Origin: Planctomycetota bacterium
GTDB taxonomy: Bacteria > Planctomycetota > Planctomycetia > Pirellulales > Thermoguttaceae
Assembly (NCBI GenBank): GCA_029550925.1
Contig: JAKPGL010000130.1
Coordinates: 40,821-104,820 of the forward strand
Direction of reading: 5' to 3'
DNA: 64,000 nt
A program made the position numbers and the translations under genes. Shown here one piece after another: positions 1 through 8,189 of the stretch (the stretch's first letter is position 1; every line of letters begins with the position of its first letter). The notes beneath the pieces are model-generated. The model was not told the DNA's origin. It did no database searches and saw only the letters and a list, made by a program, of their open reading frames with translations.

Positions 1-1
1 G

Positions 2-25
2 CCGGCTAGCCGTCAGGCTAGCCGG
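2..25. repeat. Intergenic palindrome
   Basis: Two perfect 10-base arms, CCGGCTAGCC and GGCTAGCCGG, separated by GTCA. It resembles the GC-rich hairpins found near 4.4, 8.3 and 9.8 kb and is followed by a GGTGAGGGGG tail like the one in the 9.57-9.75 kb element. It probably belongs to a dispersed intergenic palindrome family. Confidence 0.6.
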
Positions 26-62
26 GTGAGGGGGAACAAGTGGGCAGCACAAGGAACCCTGG

Positions 63-82
63 ATTCCCGCTTGCGCGGGAAT
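63..82. repeat. REP-like hairpin
   Basis: Arms ATTCCCGC and GCGGGAAT around a TTGC loop, followed by GAC and an imperfect second GGGAATGAC at 100-108. Hairpins of this pattern are a familiar dispersed repeat in many bacterial genomes; the family assignment is from general knowledge, the hairpin is seen directly. Confidence 0.55.
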
Positions 83-127
83 GACAGTAGGGGAGGTACG
101 GGAATGACAATTCAGCAGATCCCCTCC

Positions 128-182
128 ACTGCCGCCTGCACGGCAGGGACATTCTTGGGACTGCCGCTTTCACGGCAGGGAC
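128..182. repeat. Two tandem CGGCAGGGAC hairpins
   Basis: Two copies of a small hairpin with TGCCG and CGGCA arms, each ending CACGGCAGGGAC (139-150 and 171-182). They lie downstream of the Lgt-like gene on its strand and no coding sequence is evident around them. A transcription-termination or repeat role is possible but unproven. Confidence 0.4.
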
Positions 183-239
183 CTGATAGAGTTTTTCGAG
201 AGACGCCCGTACTTGCTGCATTCGGCGGAAGTGTTTCCA

Positions 240-1031
240 TTATCCGGCCCGGCGGCGGTAGAGGAGCACTAGACAGACCAGCAGGCCGACGGCGCAAAGG
301 ATTTGGTCTTTTTGGGCCTGGAACGGTCCGATGTCGGCCCGGTAGCAATCGATCTAGCACCGCAGGCTAAGCCAGAGCAGGGCGGCCCAAAGGGCGATCA
401 AGCCTGGCCGACGCACGTATCGCTGAAGCACTAGCACCGCCGCCAGCACAACCAGGGCTGTCGCCGCCAGGTAAAGCTGGGTCGGATGCACTGGTCTCGG
501 TCCAGTAAAGAGGATCGCCAGATCGTACTGGAGTTGATAAAGATGCGACAGGCTGCCGGGCGGAAATTGGACGGCCCAGGGCGCGGTGGTTTCTTTTCCG
601 AAGCAGCAACCCGCCCCATAACAGCCGAGCCGCACGATCGCCATCGCCGCTGCGGCGGCTGGGGCCAGGGCGTCGAGCATCCGCCAGGGATCCAGGCGGA
701 GCGCACGGCTGAGGGGCCATCCGACCGCTGCCGCCGCCAAGAAACCCCCCAATAGATAAAAATGGCCGAAATCCAGAATCAGAAGCTCGTTCCATGGTTT
801 GGAGAACCCGTCCGGTCGGAGCGCGCCATAGGCAATCCGGGCGCCGACCAGCATCGAGACCGTTACTGCCAGGACATACCAGGCAGCCGACCCAACCCCG
901 CCGCCTTGCCGACGCACCCCGAACCAACCTACTAAACAGAATACAAACAATCCCGCGGTGAGGGCGGCGCTATAAGTTGGCAGATTCCAACTGCCGCCTA
1001 TCCAGGGCAGTCGCAAAAGCGTAGGATACAT
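240..1031 (-). pseudogene. Prolipoprotein diacylglyceryl transferase family (Lgt-like), interrupted by in-frame TAG
   Basis: A polytopic membrane protein of the Lgt family, which transfers diacylglycerol from phosphatidylglycerol to the lipobox cysteine of prolipoproteins. The N-terminal MYPTLLRLPWIGG, the loop LLGGFLAAAAVGW, the RLGCYGAGCCFGKE segment (the family's R-x-GN region, here a non-canonical Cys-rich variant) and RPVHPTQLYLA all fit. Translation meets TAG at 354-356 just after WLSLRC, but the same frame continues for 37 codons with IDCYRADIGPFQ and a last membrane segment ending LLYRRRAG, then TAA at 240-242. In the family this point corresponds to the hydrophobic run before the conserved E/D-x-x-R, so the stop is an intrusion. 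The start at 1031 is a choice; an in-frame ATG at 1076 also exists. Pseudogene, readthrough or consensus error cannot be separated here. Confidence 0.75.
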
Positions 1032-1092
1032 GGGGTCTATCCGCAAACCGGCGAAGTCGCCGCTGATACGTCGCACTCAGGGCGTTTTAGTT

Positions 1093-2181
1093 TTAGGGTC
1101 GCACCGGTCTTACTTGGGAGACGTTCCAGGAGTATTTCACGGTCGCGCGGGCTTCGCCCATCGGCACCGAGACATTGCCAGCACCCCGGATGGTCCACGC
1201 GCTATTGATGAACTGAAATTCACCTTCCAAGGCCCATCGTCGCCCTTGGAGAGTCATCTGACTTGAAAAGCGAGCATCCGAAAGGGAGTAGGAACCGTCG
1301 ATAGGGCCGACTGCTTGTACCTTTTCGTCTTTGGACTTTTTTTCCGGCGTTAGTTCCACGACCATTCGGCCAGCGGCTGGTCCAGTGGGCGTCAGATCCA
1401 TGGTCAACTGGAACTGAGCGCCATCGATCTGTTGGCATCGCTTGGGCGGTTGGTTTTCCGCGGAGAGGAAGGCTTCTTGGATGATCAGGCGGCCTATCCA
1501 TCGGCCCGCCACGTTTTCGGGCATATTGGCCGGTACGGTAAAGGGAATCTTGATTTCCGGATAGGCGAAAAACTCCTTTCCGTTCACATAGACGGTGCGC
1601 TGGAGCTGGGCGGTGTATTTACCGGGTTTTTCCAATGGGTACTCCTGCTCCGGTGGATCGGAGGTCCAGTCTTCGGTTTCCGGTTTGCCATCTGGTCCGG
1701 TCCAGCGGTCTTTGACGGAGATGGCGGGCCGATCGGGCGGATCGAAGATATCCTCCGCCAATTTCCGCACCCGATTGATCGCCTTGGGTAAGGAGTCGGT
1801 GGTACGGAGGGTAACGGTAACTTTATCCACCTTAGGGGCGCCGCCGCGGAAGCCGTCTTTCGGATCGAGTTCGCATGTTGCTTGCGGCGGGTGTTGGCCT
1901 AGTTGGTCCAGCACGTTTCGAAACCCGCTGCGTTTTTTTTCTCGCCAAAGTTGCGTGATCTTCGGCTGGACGTCGGCGTATAACCCATCGGGAGGCAGGT
2001 CTTTCAAGGTTGGCTCCTTGGCTGTGGCTTTCTGAGCGGCCTGCTTGAGGAAGGCAGGGTAGGGGAGGTATAGCCGGTGCAGTTCGCCCAGGGCAGGGGA
2101 GAGCAGGGCAGGGGGGCAGGAGATAAATAGAGAGAGATGTTCATGTGCCTGACTGTCCCCAATCAGCCCCTCTACCGCCAC
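1093..2181 (-). CDS. Hypothetical protein with uncertain 5' end
   Basis: The reading frame ends at TAA 1093-1095 and encodes a hydrophilic protein with no family I recognise. Recognisable protein-like sequence starts around 2052; it has a charged first half and a C-terminal beta-rich part (AGRMVVELTPEKK, SSQMTLQGRRWALEGEFQF) that may be a lipocalin-like or carbohydrate-binding-like sandwich, which is a guess. There is no in-frame ATG between 2052 and 2628. I chose GTG at 2181, overlapping the stop of the upstream DUF457 gene by 10 bases, because the longer ATG version would lie almost entirely over that gene. The first 40 residues come from a G/C-rich GGGCAGGG tract (2051-2122), so the gene may have lost its original N-terminus. 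Confidence 0.5.
   Translation of the reverse strand: MAVEGLIGDSQAHEHLSLFISCPPALLSPALGELHRLYLPYPAFLKQAAQKATAKEPTLKDLPPDGLYADVQPKITQLWREKKRSGFRNVLDQLGQHPPQATCELDPKDGFRGGAPKVDKVTVTLRTTDSLPKAINRVRKLAEDIFDPPDRPAISVKDRWTGPDGKPETEDWTSDPPEQEYPLEKPGKYTAQLQRTVYVNGKEFFAYPEIKIPFTVPANMPENVAGRWIGRLIIQEAFLSAENQPPKRCQQIDGAQFQLTMDLTPTGPAAGRMVVELTPEKKSKDEKVQAVGPIDGSYSLSDARFSSQMTLQGRRWALEGEFQFINSAWTIRGAGNVSVPMGEARATVKYSWNVSQVRPVRP
2051..2122. repeat. GGGCAGGG-rich tract at 5' end of a gene
   Basis: A run of GGCAGGG, GGGCAGGGGAG and GCAGGGCAGGGGGG units. The same motif recurs near 8.2, 10.2, 10.3, 10.9, 22.2 and 23.1 kb. Here it sits at the doubtful 5' end of the hypothetical gene. Confidence 0.55.
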
Positions 2182-3119
2182 AGGCGGAAGCGGGTGCCTT
2201 CTTCGGCCTGGGCGGTGGGCGGTTCTGAGCCGGTAGGATTCGACGGTTGGGAACCAGTGGGACGGGCCGACGGTGGAGAACCGGAAGGAGACGACGGCGC
2301 AGCGTCTGGACGGGATGGGGTTTGGCCGGAGACGCTCGATTCTGGCTGCTTCGATGGTGATTCCGGCTGCTGGCTGCTGGACCGGCTGTGCGGTTGGGTC
2401 AGGACGTTTTCCAGGGCGGCTAGGCGATCCCGCTGGGACTCCCAAAACTTTGCCTGGGCCTCCACGTAACGCCGTTGTACGCCCTCCATCCAGGCCGGCT
2501 CGAAAAAGACCACCACCACCAGAAGCCCCAACACCCCGTAGCTGAGCAGGTTCGACCAGGCGTGCGAACCCCAGAGTTTCAAGGCCGTTCCGAAGGACCG
2601 GCGCAGCTTCCATCGGCCGCGCACCCACTCCAGGCTATAAAGCTCATCCAACACCAGATGGCTTAGATACCCGAGCAGCACCCCGCCCGCCTTGTACCAC
2701 CGCAGGGCCGTCTCCTGCCCCGAAGCCAGCAAAAAGGCGATCAGGAAAAACGCCCCGGCGGCAGGCAAACTGTGGAACATCCCCCGATGCACCGTGAAAT
2801 GCTTCAAAAACCAGGCCAAGCCAAACCGGATCAGCAGATAACTGCCCGCCCCGACGAGCACCAACAGTTCCGGCGCCAGGCCGAATGTCCGGAGCCGTTC
2901 CAGCAGCATCATCGGCACGACCGCCGCTGCAAAGGCCACGCTTTCCCGAAGCGGTCGGCCAGAACCGCTGTCCAAATCCGGAAGCATCCCGCACACGCCG
3001 CACAGCCCGCCCGCCAGCAGGCTGGTCGAAAGCGGCACATCGTACCAACCATAAGCAGCCGCCCCGTAGGCGGCGCCCAGGACGCTGCTGGTGGCAATGT
3101 GAGTTACAAAATCGGCCAT
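2172..3119 (-). CDS. DUF457/YdjM-type membrane-bound metal-dependent hydrolase
   Basis: About 315 residues. The opening MADFVTHIATSSVLG, the PDLDSGSGRP metal-site-like segment, HRGMFHSLPA and GYLSHLVLDELYS are the hallmark His/Asp motifs of the YdjM/LexA-regulated DUF457 family, predicted multi-pass membrane metal-dependent hydrolases of unknown substrate. There are about five membrane segments, then a coiled RRYVEAQAKFWESQRDRLAALENVL stretch split by charge and a Ser/Pro-rich tail of roughly 70 residues that is unusual for the family. The start at 3119 is preceded by a GGAGTTG ribosome-binding site and matches the family N-terminus better than upstream alternatives. It is first in a minus-strand run leading to the hypothetical gene and the Lgt-like gene. 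Confidence 0.8.
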   Translation of the reverse strand: MADFVTHIATSSVLGAAYGAAAYGWYDVPLSTSLLAGGLCGVCGMLPDLDSGSGRPLRESVAFAAAVVPMMLLERLRTFGLAPELLVLVGAGSYLLIRFGLAWFLKHFTVHRGMFHSLPAAGAFFLIAFLLASGQETALRWYKAGGVLLGYLSHLVLDELYSLEWVRGRWKLRRSFGTALKLWGSHAWSNLLSYGVLGLLVVVVFFEPAWMEGVQRRYVEAQAKFWESQRDRLAALENVLTQPHSRSSSQQPESPSKQPESSVSGQTPSRPDAAPSSPSGSPPSARPTGSQPSNPTGSEPPTAQAEEGTRFRLWR

Positions 3120-3505
3120 TACGGCAACTCCTTTCGCGGCAGTCCCCACGAAGTAGCATGGGCGTTCCCGCCCAGGGGGGCAACCGATTGCCGCCCACCG
3201 CAGTTGCAACCGGCAGGCCCGAAAAACCAAGGCATCCTCAACACGGAATTCCTAGTGCTTTGGGAGAAAGTGTACGTGATTTTGGTCTTTTGGACCAAGA
3301 GCATTTCTTGTGGGTGATTCTCTCTTTTGCCTATTCTTTCTATTTTTACCGTCTAAAGATTCGTGGATTGCTCTTTTGGGACGGAGACCGTTGAGCTATA
3401 TTGCCGGTTGAGTTGCTCCTGTTAGGGCAGAGGCCCTCCCTCTGCCGGATTTTAGCGGCGTAGGCAGGGCCTACGCCCTACTTTTGCCAGGAGGAGCCAT
3501 TACTC
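3120..3505. other. Divergent intergenic region with two leader hairpins
   Basis: This 386-base spacer separates divergent genes, so it should hold promoters for both. Seen directly are two adjacent hairpins on the side of the cvpA-like gene: GGCAGAGG/CCTCTGCC at 3426-3446 and GTAGGC/GCCTAC at 3460-3474. An A/T-rich stretch around 3290-3370 is the likely promoter zone, but no box is convincing. No coding sequence is evident. Confidence 0.4.
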
Positions 3506-4372
3506 ATGGGCAACTTTCCGCTGCATCCGTATGACGTGGTGATGCTGGTGATTTTGGCCGCGGCGACCTTTTTTGGTCTTTGGAAGGGGTTGGCCTGGCA
3601 GGTGGCGTCGGTGGCCTCGTTTGTGTTGAGCTATTTTGTGGCCGTTCAAGGCAGTAGTTCCTTGGCCCCGCTTTTGCCGTTGCAAGCGCCTTGGAATCAT
3701 TTGGCCGCCATGCTGATTTTGTTTGTGGCCACTTCGGCGGCTGTTTGGCTGGTGTTTCGGTTGGTGGCTGGGGTGATCGACAAGATCCAACTGAAGGCGT
3801 TCGATCGGCAATTGGGGGCGCTGCTGGGGCTGTTCAAGGGAGTGTTGATTTGTTTAGTAGTTACCTTCTTTGCGGTAACCCTTTCGGAAAGCCTTCGGCA
3901 AGAGGTACTTCGCGCCCGGAGCGGCTATTACATCGCCCTGCTGATTGACCGGATTAAACCGGTCTTGCCGACGGAGGTCCGAGACCTGGTCGGCCAGTAT
4001 ATTGAAGAACTCGACCAGAAGCTGCAACAGCCTGCCGCGCCGGAGAGCAATGACCAGCAGAATCCGCAGAATCCTCTGGAGGGGCTCTTTCCGCCTGCTC
4101 GTCCCGGGAATTCCAATGGTGGTAGGGGCGAGGTCGGCTCCACGACGCCGGGATCGAACATCCCCTGGGGGACAATTCCTGGCGCAGCGGCCGAGGCGGC
4201 GGCAGGATTGTCGGACTTTTTTTCTCGGCATGGGGCTTCCGGGAGCGGCGGCTCGACTCCATCGGGCAACCCCCTGAGAAATTCTGCCCAAGCGCCGTCG
4301 GCCGAGCCTCCTTCCGGTCCATCGCAACCAAAAAGCGATGCGCCTTTGGCGCCGCTGGTTCCGATTCGGTAA
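3506..4372 (+). CDS. CvpA family inner-membrane protein
   Basis: 288 residues. The N-terminal half has four predicted membrane segments with the CvpA pattern: YDVVMLVILAAATFFGLWKG, a second helix AWQVASVASFVLSYF, the AAMLILFVATSAAVWLVFR helix, and DRQLGALLGLFKGVLICL with the family's G-x-x-x-G-x-x-x-G run. CvpA proteins act at the inner membrane in colicin V export or envelope homeostasis. The C-terminal 120 residues are a Pro/Gly/Ser-rich, probably disordered tail not typical of enterobacterial CvpA. A GGAGGAG site 7-12 bases upstream supports the ATG at 3506. It is a single gene, flanked on its 3' side by a palindrome cluster. Confidence 0.85.
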   Translation: MGNFPLHPYDVVMLVILAAATFFGLWKGLAWQVASVASFVLSYFVAVQGSSSLAPLLPLQAPWNHLAAMLILFVATSAAVWLVFRLVAGVIDKIQLKAFDRQLGALLGLFKGVLICLVVTFFAVTLSESLRQEVLRARSGYYIALLIDRIKPVLPTEVRDLVGQYIEELDQKLQQPAAPESNDQQNPQNPLEGLFPPARPGNSNGGRGEVGSTTPGSNIPWGTIPGAAAEAAAGLSDFFSRHGASGSGGSTPSGNPLRNSAQAPSAEPPSGPSQPKSDAPLAPLVPIR

Positions 4373-4387
4373 AGGCCGCCCCGTACC

Positions 4388-4512
4388 GTCGGCTGTTAGC
4401 CGGCATCTTGTAGCGCCGCCTGTTTAGGCGGCGACGTACCGCCCGCTGTTTAGCGGGCGCCATTGGCTCAGGCTGGACAGCCTAAGTTACGTACCGTCGG
4501 CTGTTAGCCGGC
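4388..4512. repeat. Cluster of intergenic palindromes
   Basis: Five hairpins in 125 bases: GTCGGCTGTTAGCCGGC (4388-4404), CGCCGCCTGTTTAGGCGGCG (4414-4433), CGCCCGCTGTTTAGCGGGCG (4440-4459), AGGCTGGACAGCCT (about 4470-4483), and a second exact GTCGGCTGTTAGCCGGC (4496-4512). Each has a short CTGTT(T)AG or GGAC centre. The same units reappear near 8.3 and 9.8 kb. No coding sequence is present between the CvpA gene and the LRR gene stop. Confidence 0.75.
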
Positions 4513-4815
4513 GAGGTAACGTTGGCGGTTAATCGTGGGCGGATTTGGGTTTTTGCGGGAATTTTGGGCTTTCTGACCGAACATAAGAAAGATTATCGGA
4601 CGTTCCCGCGGGACCGTCTTCCGTAACTTTCCGCCGATTGGAGCACGGGCTTCCAGACCGTAAAACTTCATGGGTAAAAGTTGGTTCTCTCCCGGTTATA
4701 TCTCTCTGCGGTGAGAACGAAAACATTTTACCGCGAGGGACGCTTTCGCGCAGCGGACGCAGAAAAGAAGCAGCAGAAAAGAGATTGCCCGTGCTCCCGG
4801 AACGCCCTGGATAGG
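4513..4815. other. Gene-free stretch between convergent genes
   Basis: About 300 bases lie between the palindrome cluster and the stop of the LRR gene on the other strand. Nothing coding is convincing. It includes an A/T-richer patch near 4680-4735 and no recognisable terminator with a T-run. Confidence 0.35.
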
Positions 4816-5676
4816 CTACCGATGCTCGACGTGCAAACTGGGAAGAGCTTTTTTCAGTTGGTCGATGCCGTCCTTGGTGACCCGAGTGTCCCGGAGATTC
4901 AGTTGGCCGAGCTGGGGGAGAAGTTCCAGATGTTTTAGGCCCGCATCCGTTACCGCGTCGCCGTCCAGCAGAAGCCAACGGAGGTCTTTCAGTTTGGCCA
5001 GTTCGGCCAGTCCTTGGTCCGTTACCTGGGTTTCCGACAGATCCAGGACTTTGAGATTCGGTAGGGCCGCCAAGTGGGCCAGCCCAGCGTCCGTAACGGC
5101 GGTTTTTCGTAGATGGAGCACTTCCAGTTGCTCCAACGGGGCCAGATGGGCCAAACCTCCATCGGCAATCGGCGTTTCGTTAAGGACCAAAGAAGCCAAC
5201 GACCGAACCTTGGCCACATAAACAAGCTGCTCGTCCGTAATCGGCATTCCGGTCAGGTTTAAAGAGTTAAGTCGCACCAGCATCGCCAACTGCGTCAAAC
5301 TTTCCTCAGACAATGCCTTGGGGTTTGTAAAATGGACGCTGGTTACCCCTTGCTGAGGACCTTCAAAGATGACCAGGGCGCCGGATTTTCGGAGGACCTT
5401 GGCGGCGGCTAGCTCGGCGTCCCTCTGGGACTGAGAAAGAGATGACTCTTGTAGTTGGGCGACGAGATGGGCCAGACTGTCAGAAAATCCCGGTTGGAAT
5501 CGGCTGAGAATCCAAAGCCCGATCGCCCCCGCCAAAAGGAGAAGCCAGAGACTCCACCGAAAATACTTCCAGCCGTTGACAGAAGGTCGGTCCCCGTCTG
5601 GCCTTTGCACCCCGGCGACCTCGGGCATTGAAGAATCGGCAGAAGATGACGGAGAGGCGGAGTCGTTCAGCGACAT
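4816..5676 (-). CDS. Membrane-anchored leucine-rich repeat protein
   Basis: 286 residues from the ATG at 5676, which lies two bases beyond the accA stop (TGA CG ATG), indicating an operon. An N-terminal Ser-rich segment is followed by one membrane helix (WSLWLLLLAGAIGLWILSRF) and then about six 24-residue leucine-rich repeats of the type LxxLxLxxTxVTDAGLAHLAxL. This ribonuclease-inhibitor/GALA-like repeat class is greatly expanded in planctomycetes and is thought to mediate protein binding; the partner is unknown. The repeats start after a divergent cap (ALVIFEGPQQGVTSVHFTN) also seen in related planctomycete proteins. Two other proteins in this window (27973-30786 and 49449-50873) use the same repeat. 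Linkage with a fatty-acid synthesis gene is probably only transcriptional. Confidence 0.85.
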   Translation of the reverse strand: MSLNDSASPSSSADSSMPEVAGVQRPDGDRPSVNGWKYFRWSLWLLLLAGAIGLWILSRFQPGFSDSLAHLVAQLQESSLSQSQRDAELAAAKVLRKSGALVIFEGPQQGVTSVHFTNPKALSEESLTQLAMLVRLNSLNLTGMPITDEQLVYVAKVRSLASLVLNETPIADGGLAHLAPLEQLEVLHLRKTAVTDAGLAHLAALPNLKVLDLSETQVTDQGLAELAKLKDLRWLLLDGDAVTDAGLKHLELLPQLGQLNLRDTRVTKDGIDQLKKALPSLHVEHR

Positions 5677-5678
5677 CG

Positions 5679-6830
5679 TCAAGACTCGGGAGGGATGGTG
5701 GAGGGAGTTTGCGCCACAGGGGCAGGTTGACCGTTCGAGGAAGCATCTTCCGAAGATGCGGCGATCTCCGTAGGACTTTGTACCGCAGGAGGCGTTTGTC
5801 GGCCAGGCGGTCCTTGGGGGGCCAATTCCCGAACCCCATTCCACACCAACATCCATTGGCCGGCGGCGTCTCGTTCAAAAAACATCCCCAGACGGCGGAA
5901 CTTTTGATACCTCGCCTCGAGCAATTCCGGCGTGGGAATGTGGACCAGTTCCCGGAGCGCACCCCGCAGATACATTTTCAGCCGGGCGGCCATCAGACCC
6001 GGGTCCCGATGCGCCCCGCCCAACGGCTCCGGAAGCACCTCGTCGATCAGGCCCAATCGGAGGAGGTCTTGCGAGGTGAGTTTCAGCGCCTTGGCGGCCT
6101 GTTCTTTGAAGGCGGCGCTTTTCCACAAAATGCCGGCGCATCCTTCTGGGCTGATGACCGAATAGTAGGCATACTGGAGCATGGCGATCCGGTCGCCCAC
6201 GCCGATCCCTAAGGCCCCGCCGGAACCGCCTTCGCCAATCACCACACAGATGATCGGCGTTGGCAGCCGGGCCATCTCAAACATCGACTGGGCGATCACA
6301 TAGGCCTGGCCCCGTTCCTCGGCCCCAATGCCCGGATAGGCCCCGCCGGTGTCGATCAGGCAGATGACCGGCAGATGAAACTTGGTGGCCAAATGCATTT
6401 TGGCGATGGCCTTTCGATACCCTTCCGGATGGGCACAGCCGTAATTACATACGGTCCGCTCTTTGAGGTTTTTACCCTTCTGATGGCCGACCACCATCAC
6501 TTTGAAACCGTCCAGACGCGCCCAGCCGGTCCGCAAGGCCCGATCATCGCCGAAACATTTATCGCCGTGCAGTTCGACGAACTCCTCGAAACACAAACTG
6601 AGGTAGTCGGTCAGCATGGGCCGATCGGGATGCCGGGCCACTTCCACGATCTGCCAAGGCTCCAGATGGTCGTAAATCCGGCGCGTCAGCTCCATGATCT
6701 CCCGCCGGAGCCGACGTATCTCTTCCCGGATTTCCGGTGTGGTAGGCTGCGCGCGTTCCAGCCGGTCTTTCCGGGCTTCTAGTTCGTAAATCGGCCGCTC
6801 AAAAGCTAATCGAAATTCATGCGTTGCCAT
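5679..6830 (-). CDS. accA: Acetyl-CoA carboxylase carboxyltransferase subunit alpha
   Basis: 383 residues. With AccD it forms the carboxyltransferase that moves CO2 from carboxybiotin to acetyl-CoA, making malonyl-CoA for fatty-acid synthesis. The family signatures are present: PRYxxDYL-like RPMLTDYLSLCFEEFVELHG, GDDRALRTGWAR, GHQKGKNLKERTVCNYG, GYRKAIAKMHLA, the oxyanion/CoA region DTGGAYPGIGAEERGQA, IGEGGSGGALGIGVGDR, and ISPEGCAGILWK. The usual length is about 320; the extra residues are a C-terminal extension ending in a Pro/Ser-rich tail after ELLEARYQKFRRLGMFFERD. It is immediately followed by the LRR gene. No accD is present in the window. Confidence 0.97.
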   Translation of the reverse strand: MATHEFRLAFERPIYELEARKDRLERAQPTTPEIREEIRRLRREIMELTRRIYDHLEPWQIVEVARHPDRPMLTDYLSLCFEEFVELHGDKCFGDDRALRTGWARLDGFKVMVVGHQKGKNLKERTVCNYGCAHPEGYRKAIAKMHLATKFHLPVICLIDTGGAYPGIGAEERGQAYVIAQSMFEMARLPTPIICVVIGEGGSGGALGIGVGDRIAMLQYAYYSVISPEGCAGILWKSAAFKEQAAKALKLTSQDLLRLGLIDEVLPEPLGGAHRDPGLMAARLKMYLRGALRELVHIPTPELLEARYQKFRRLGMFFERDAAGQWMLVWNGVRELAPQGPPGRQTPPAVQSPTEIAASSEDASSNGQPAPVAQTPSTIPPES

Positions 6831-7163
6831 AGCTGTTTGTAGGCAATTCGTCCCAGGACTTGAAAGAGAGGCAGATGTTTCTCCCTTTCCTGTTTTAGGG
6901 GCTGCATACCCCCCAAAGCCGCTCGTAGGTAATGCGTTGGAACCCCACTTTAACCTAGTTCTTCTCGGTCTTTTTGGAAAGACCTACCCACCTTAACTTC
7001 GACCCAAAAAGGAGTATTTCTTGGAGATATTCCTACTGGAGGAAAGCAAGCAACTTTTGCCTCCTGAAATGGTTCAAAATAGATGATTTACGCAAAATAG
7101 ATAAAAAGTTGCGGATATTTTTTGTTATGTTGGTAGTCTGTGCAACCCTCCTGGGAAGGGGGA
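6831..7163. other. Intergenic region with an A/T-rich patch
   Basis: 333 bases between the kinase stop and the accA start, both on the minus strand; the accA promoter should lie here. The patch around 7070-7135 is clearly A/T-rich compared with the surroundings. A short plus-strand frame across it shows no protein-like composition. No hairpin terminator with a T-run is obvious. Confidence 0.35.
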
Positions 7164-8063
7164 TCAAGACGATCCGGGGGCGGTTTTGCCTGCCGGTAGT
7201 TCCGGCGGGCGTGGCAATTGACGAAAAAGCTTGATGATCCGCAATTCGTCCAGGAATTCTTCCACGGATCGGGGCCGGTCTTTGGGCCGTTTGGCCATCG
7301 CCCGTTTTAATAGTTGCGCAAACTCCGGAGTCGCATTTTTCGCCACGGCGTCCAATAACGGCGGTGCCGCCTTCAAGTGCTTATTGAGCAGTTCGTTGGA
7401 GGTAACTCCGGTAAAAGGCGGTCGCCCTGCCGCCAGCTCAAACAGGGTACAGGCCAGACTGTATAAATCGGAGCGCTCATCGACGGGTTCGCCACGGATT
7501 TGTTCGGGCGACATATAACTGCGGGTTCCTTGAATCTGGCGGGATCGGGGCGCAAAAAGCCGCAACAGCAAACCGCGCCGACGCTGCGCCAAGCCAAAGT
7601 CGATCAGTTTTACCTCGCCCTGATCGTTGACCAGGAAGTTATCCGGCTTAATATCCCGGTGGATCCAGCCTTGCTGGTTGAAATAGGCGACGGCCTCCGT
7701 GGCTTGGAGAATGATTTTCGGCAGCAGAGGGGCGATCTTGTCGATCCCTTGACGGATGCGGGTTTTCATATTGGGGGCCGAAAACCATTCCATCGCCAAA
7801 TAGGGCAACCCCCGATGCGTCCCGTATTCAAAAATCCGAATCACGCGGGGATGATCGAAACGATGGCCGACTTTGTATTCCCACCGTAAAAGCCCGAGCT
7901 GTTCTCGGTTTTTCCGATACTGTTCCAAAAGCACTTTCAGCCCCACAAATTGGCCGGTCGCATCGTTGATCGCCTGCCAGATTTGCCGGGTTTGGCTGGT
8001 ATTGACCACATTCAACAGTCGGTAGGGGCCAATATAGCCAGGGGCTTCGGATGCCTTGCTCAC
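7164..8063 (-). CDS. Soluble Ser/Thr protein kinase with atypical ATP loop
   Basis: 299 residues consisting of one Hanks-type kinase domain and a short C-terminal tail, with no membrane segment. Visible motifs: the ATP-binding lysine in VGLKVLL (K43), the catalytic loop HRDIKPDN (135-142), DFG (155-157), the activation-segment SPEQ motif in place of APE, and DLYSLACTLFELAAGRPPF of subdomain IX. The expected glycine-rich loop is replaced by NVVNTSQTRQIWQA (residues 18-31), with no glycine, so nucleotide binding may be weakened or unusual. Substrates are unknown. It stands alone, preceded by a 16-base palindrome about 130 bases upstream. Confidence 0.9.
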   Translation of the reverse strand: MSKASEAPGYIGPYRLLNVVNTSQTRQIWQAINDATGQFVGLKVLLEQYRKNREQLGLLRWEYKVGHRFDHPRVIRIFEYGTHRGLPYLAMEWFSAPNMKTRIRQGIDKIAPLLPKIILQATEAVAYFNQQGWIHRDIKPDNFLVNDQGEVKLIDFGLAQRRRGLLLRLFAPRSRQIQGTRSYMSPEQIRGEPVDERSDLYSLACTLFELAAGRPPFTGVTSNELLNKHLKAAPPLLDAVAKNATPEFAQLLKRAMAKRPKDRPRSVEEFLDELRIIKLFRQLPRPPELPAGKTAPGSS

Positions 8064-8189
8064 GGTTTGCGTCTCTAGGCCAAAAGGGAAAAAGTTCTTT
8101 TTTTCTATTAAACATTCAGTTTACCAAGAATAAACATTTCGGAAAAGTCCTTTCCCCCCCGCTGGAGTGGGGCAAGAGAAGTCCTAATT

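Noticed and set aside
2182-2628. N-terminal extension of the hypothetical gene to ATG 2628
   Set aside because: It overlaps the well-supported DUF457 gene in another frame and has no protein-like features.
4388-4512. CRISPR array
   Set aside because: The repeats are self-complementary hairpins of several kinds, unevenly spaced, with no unique spacers and no cas genes.
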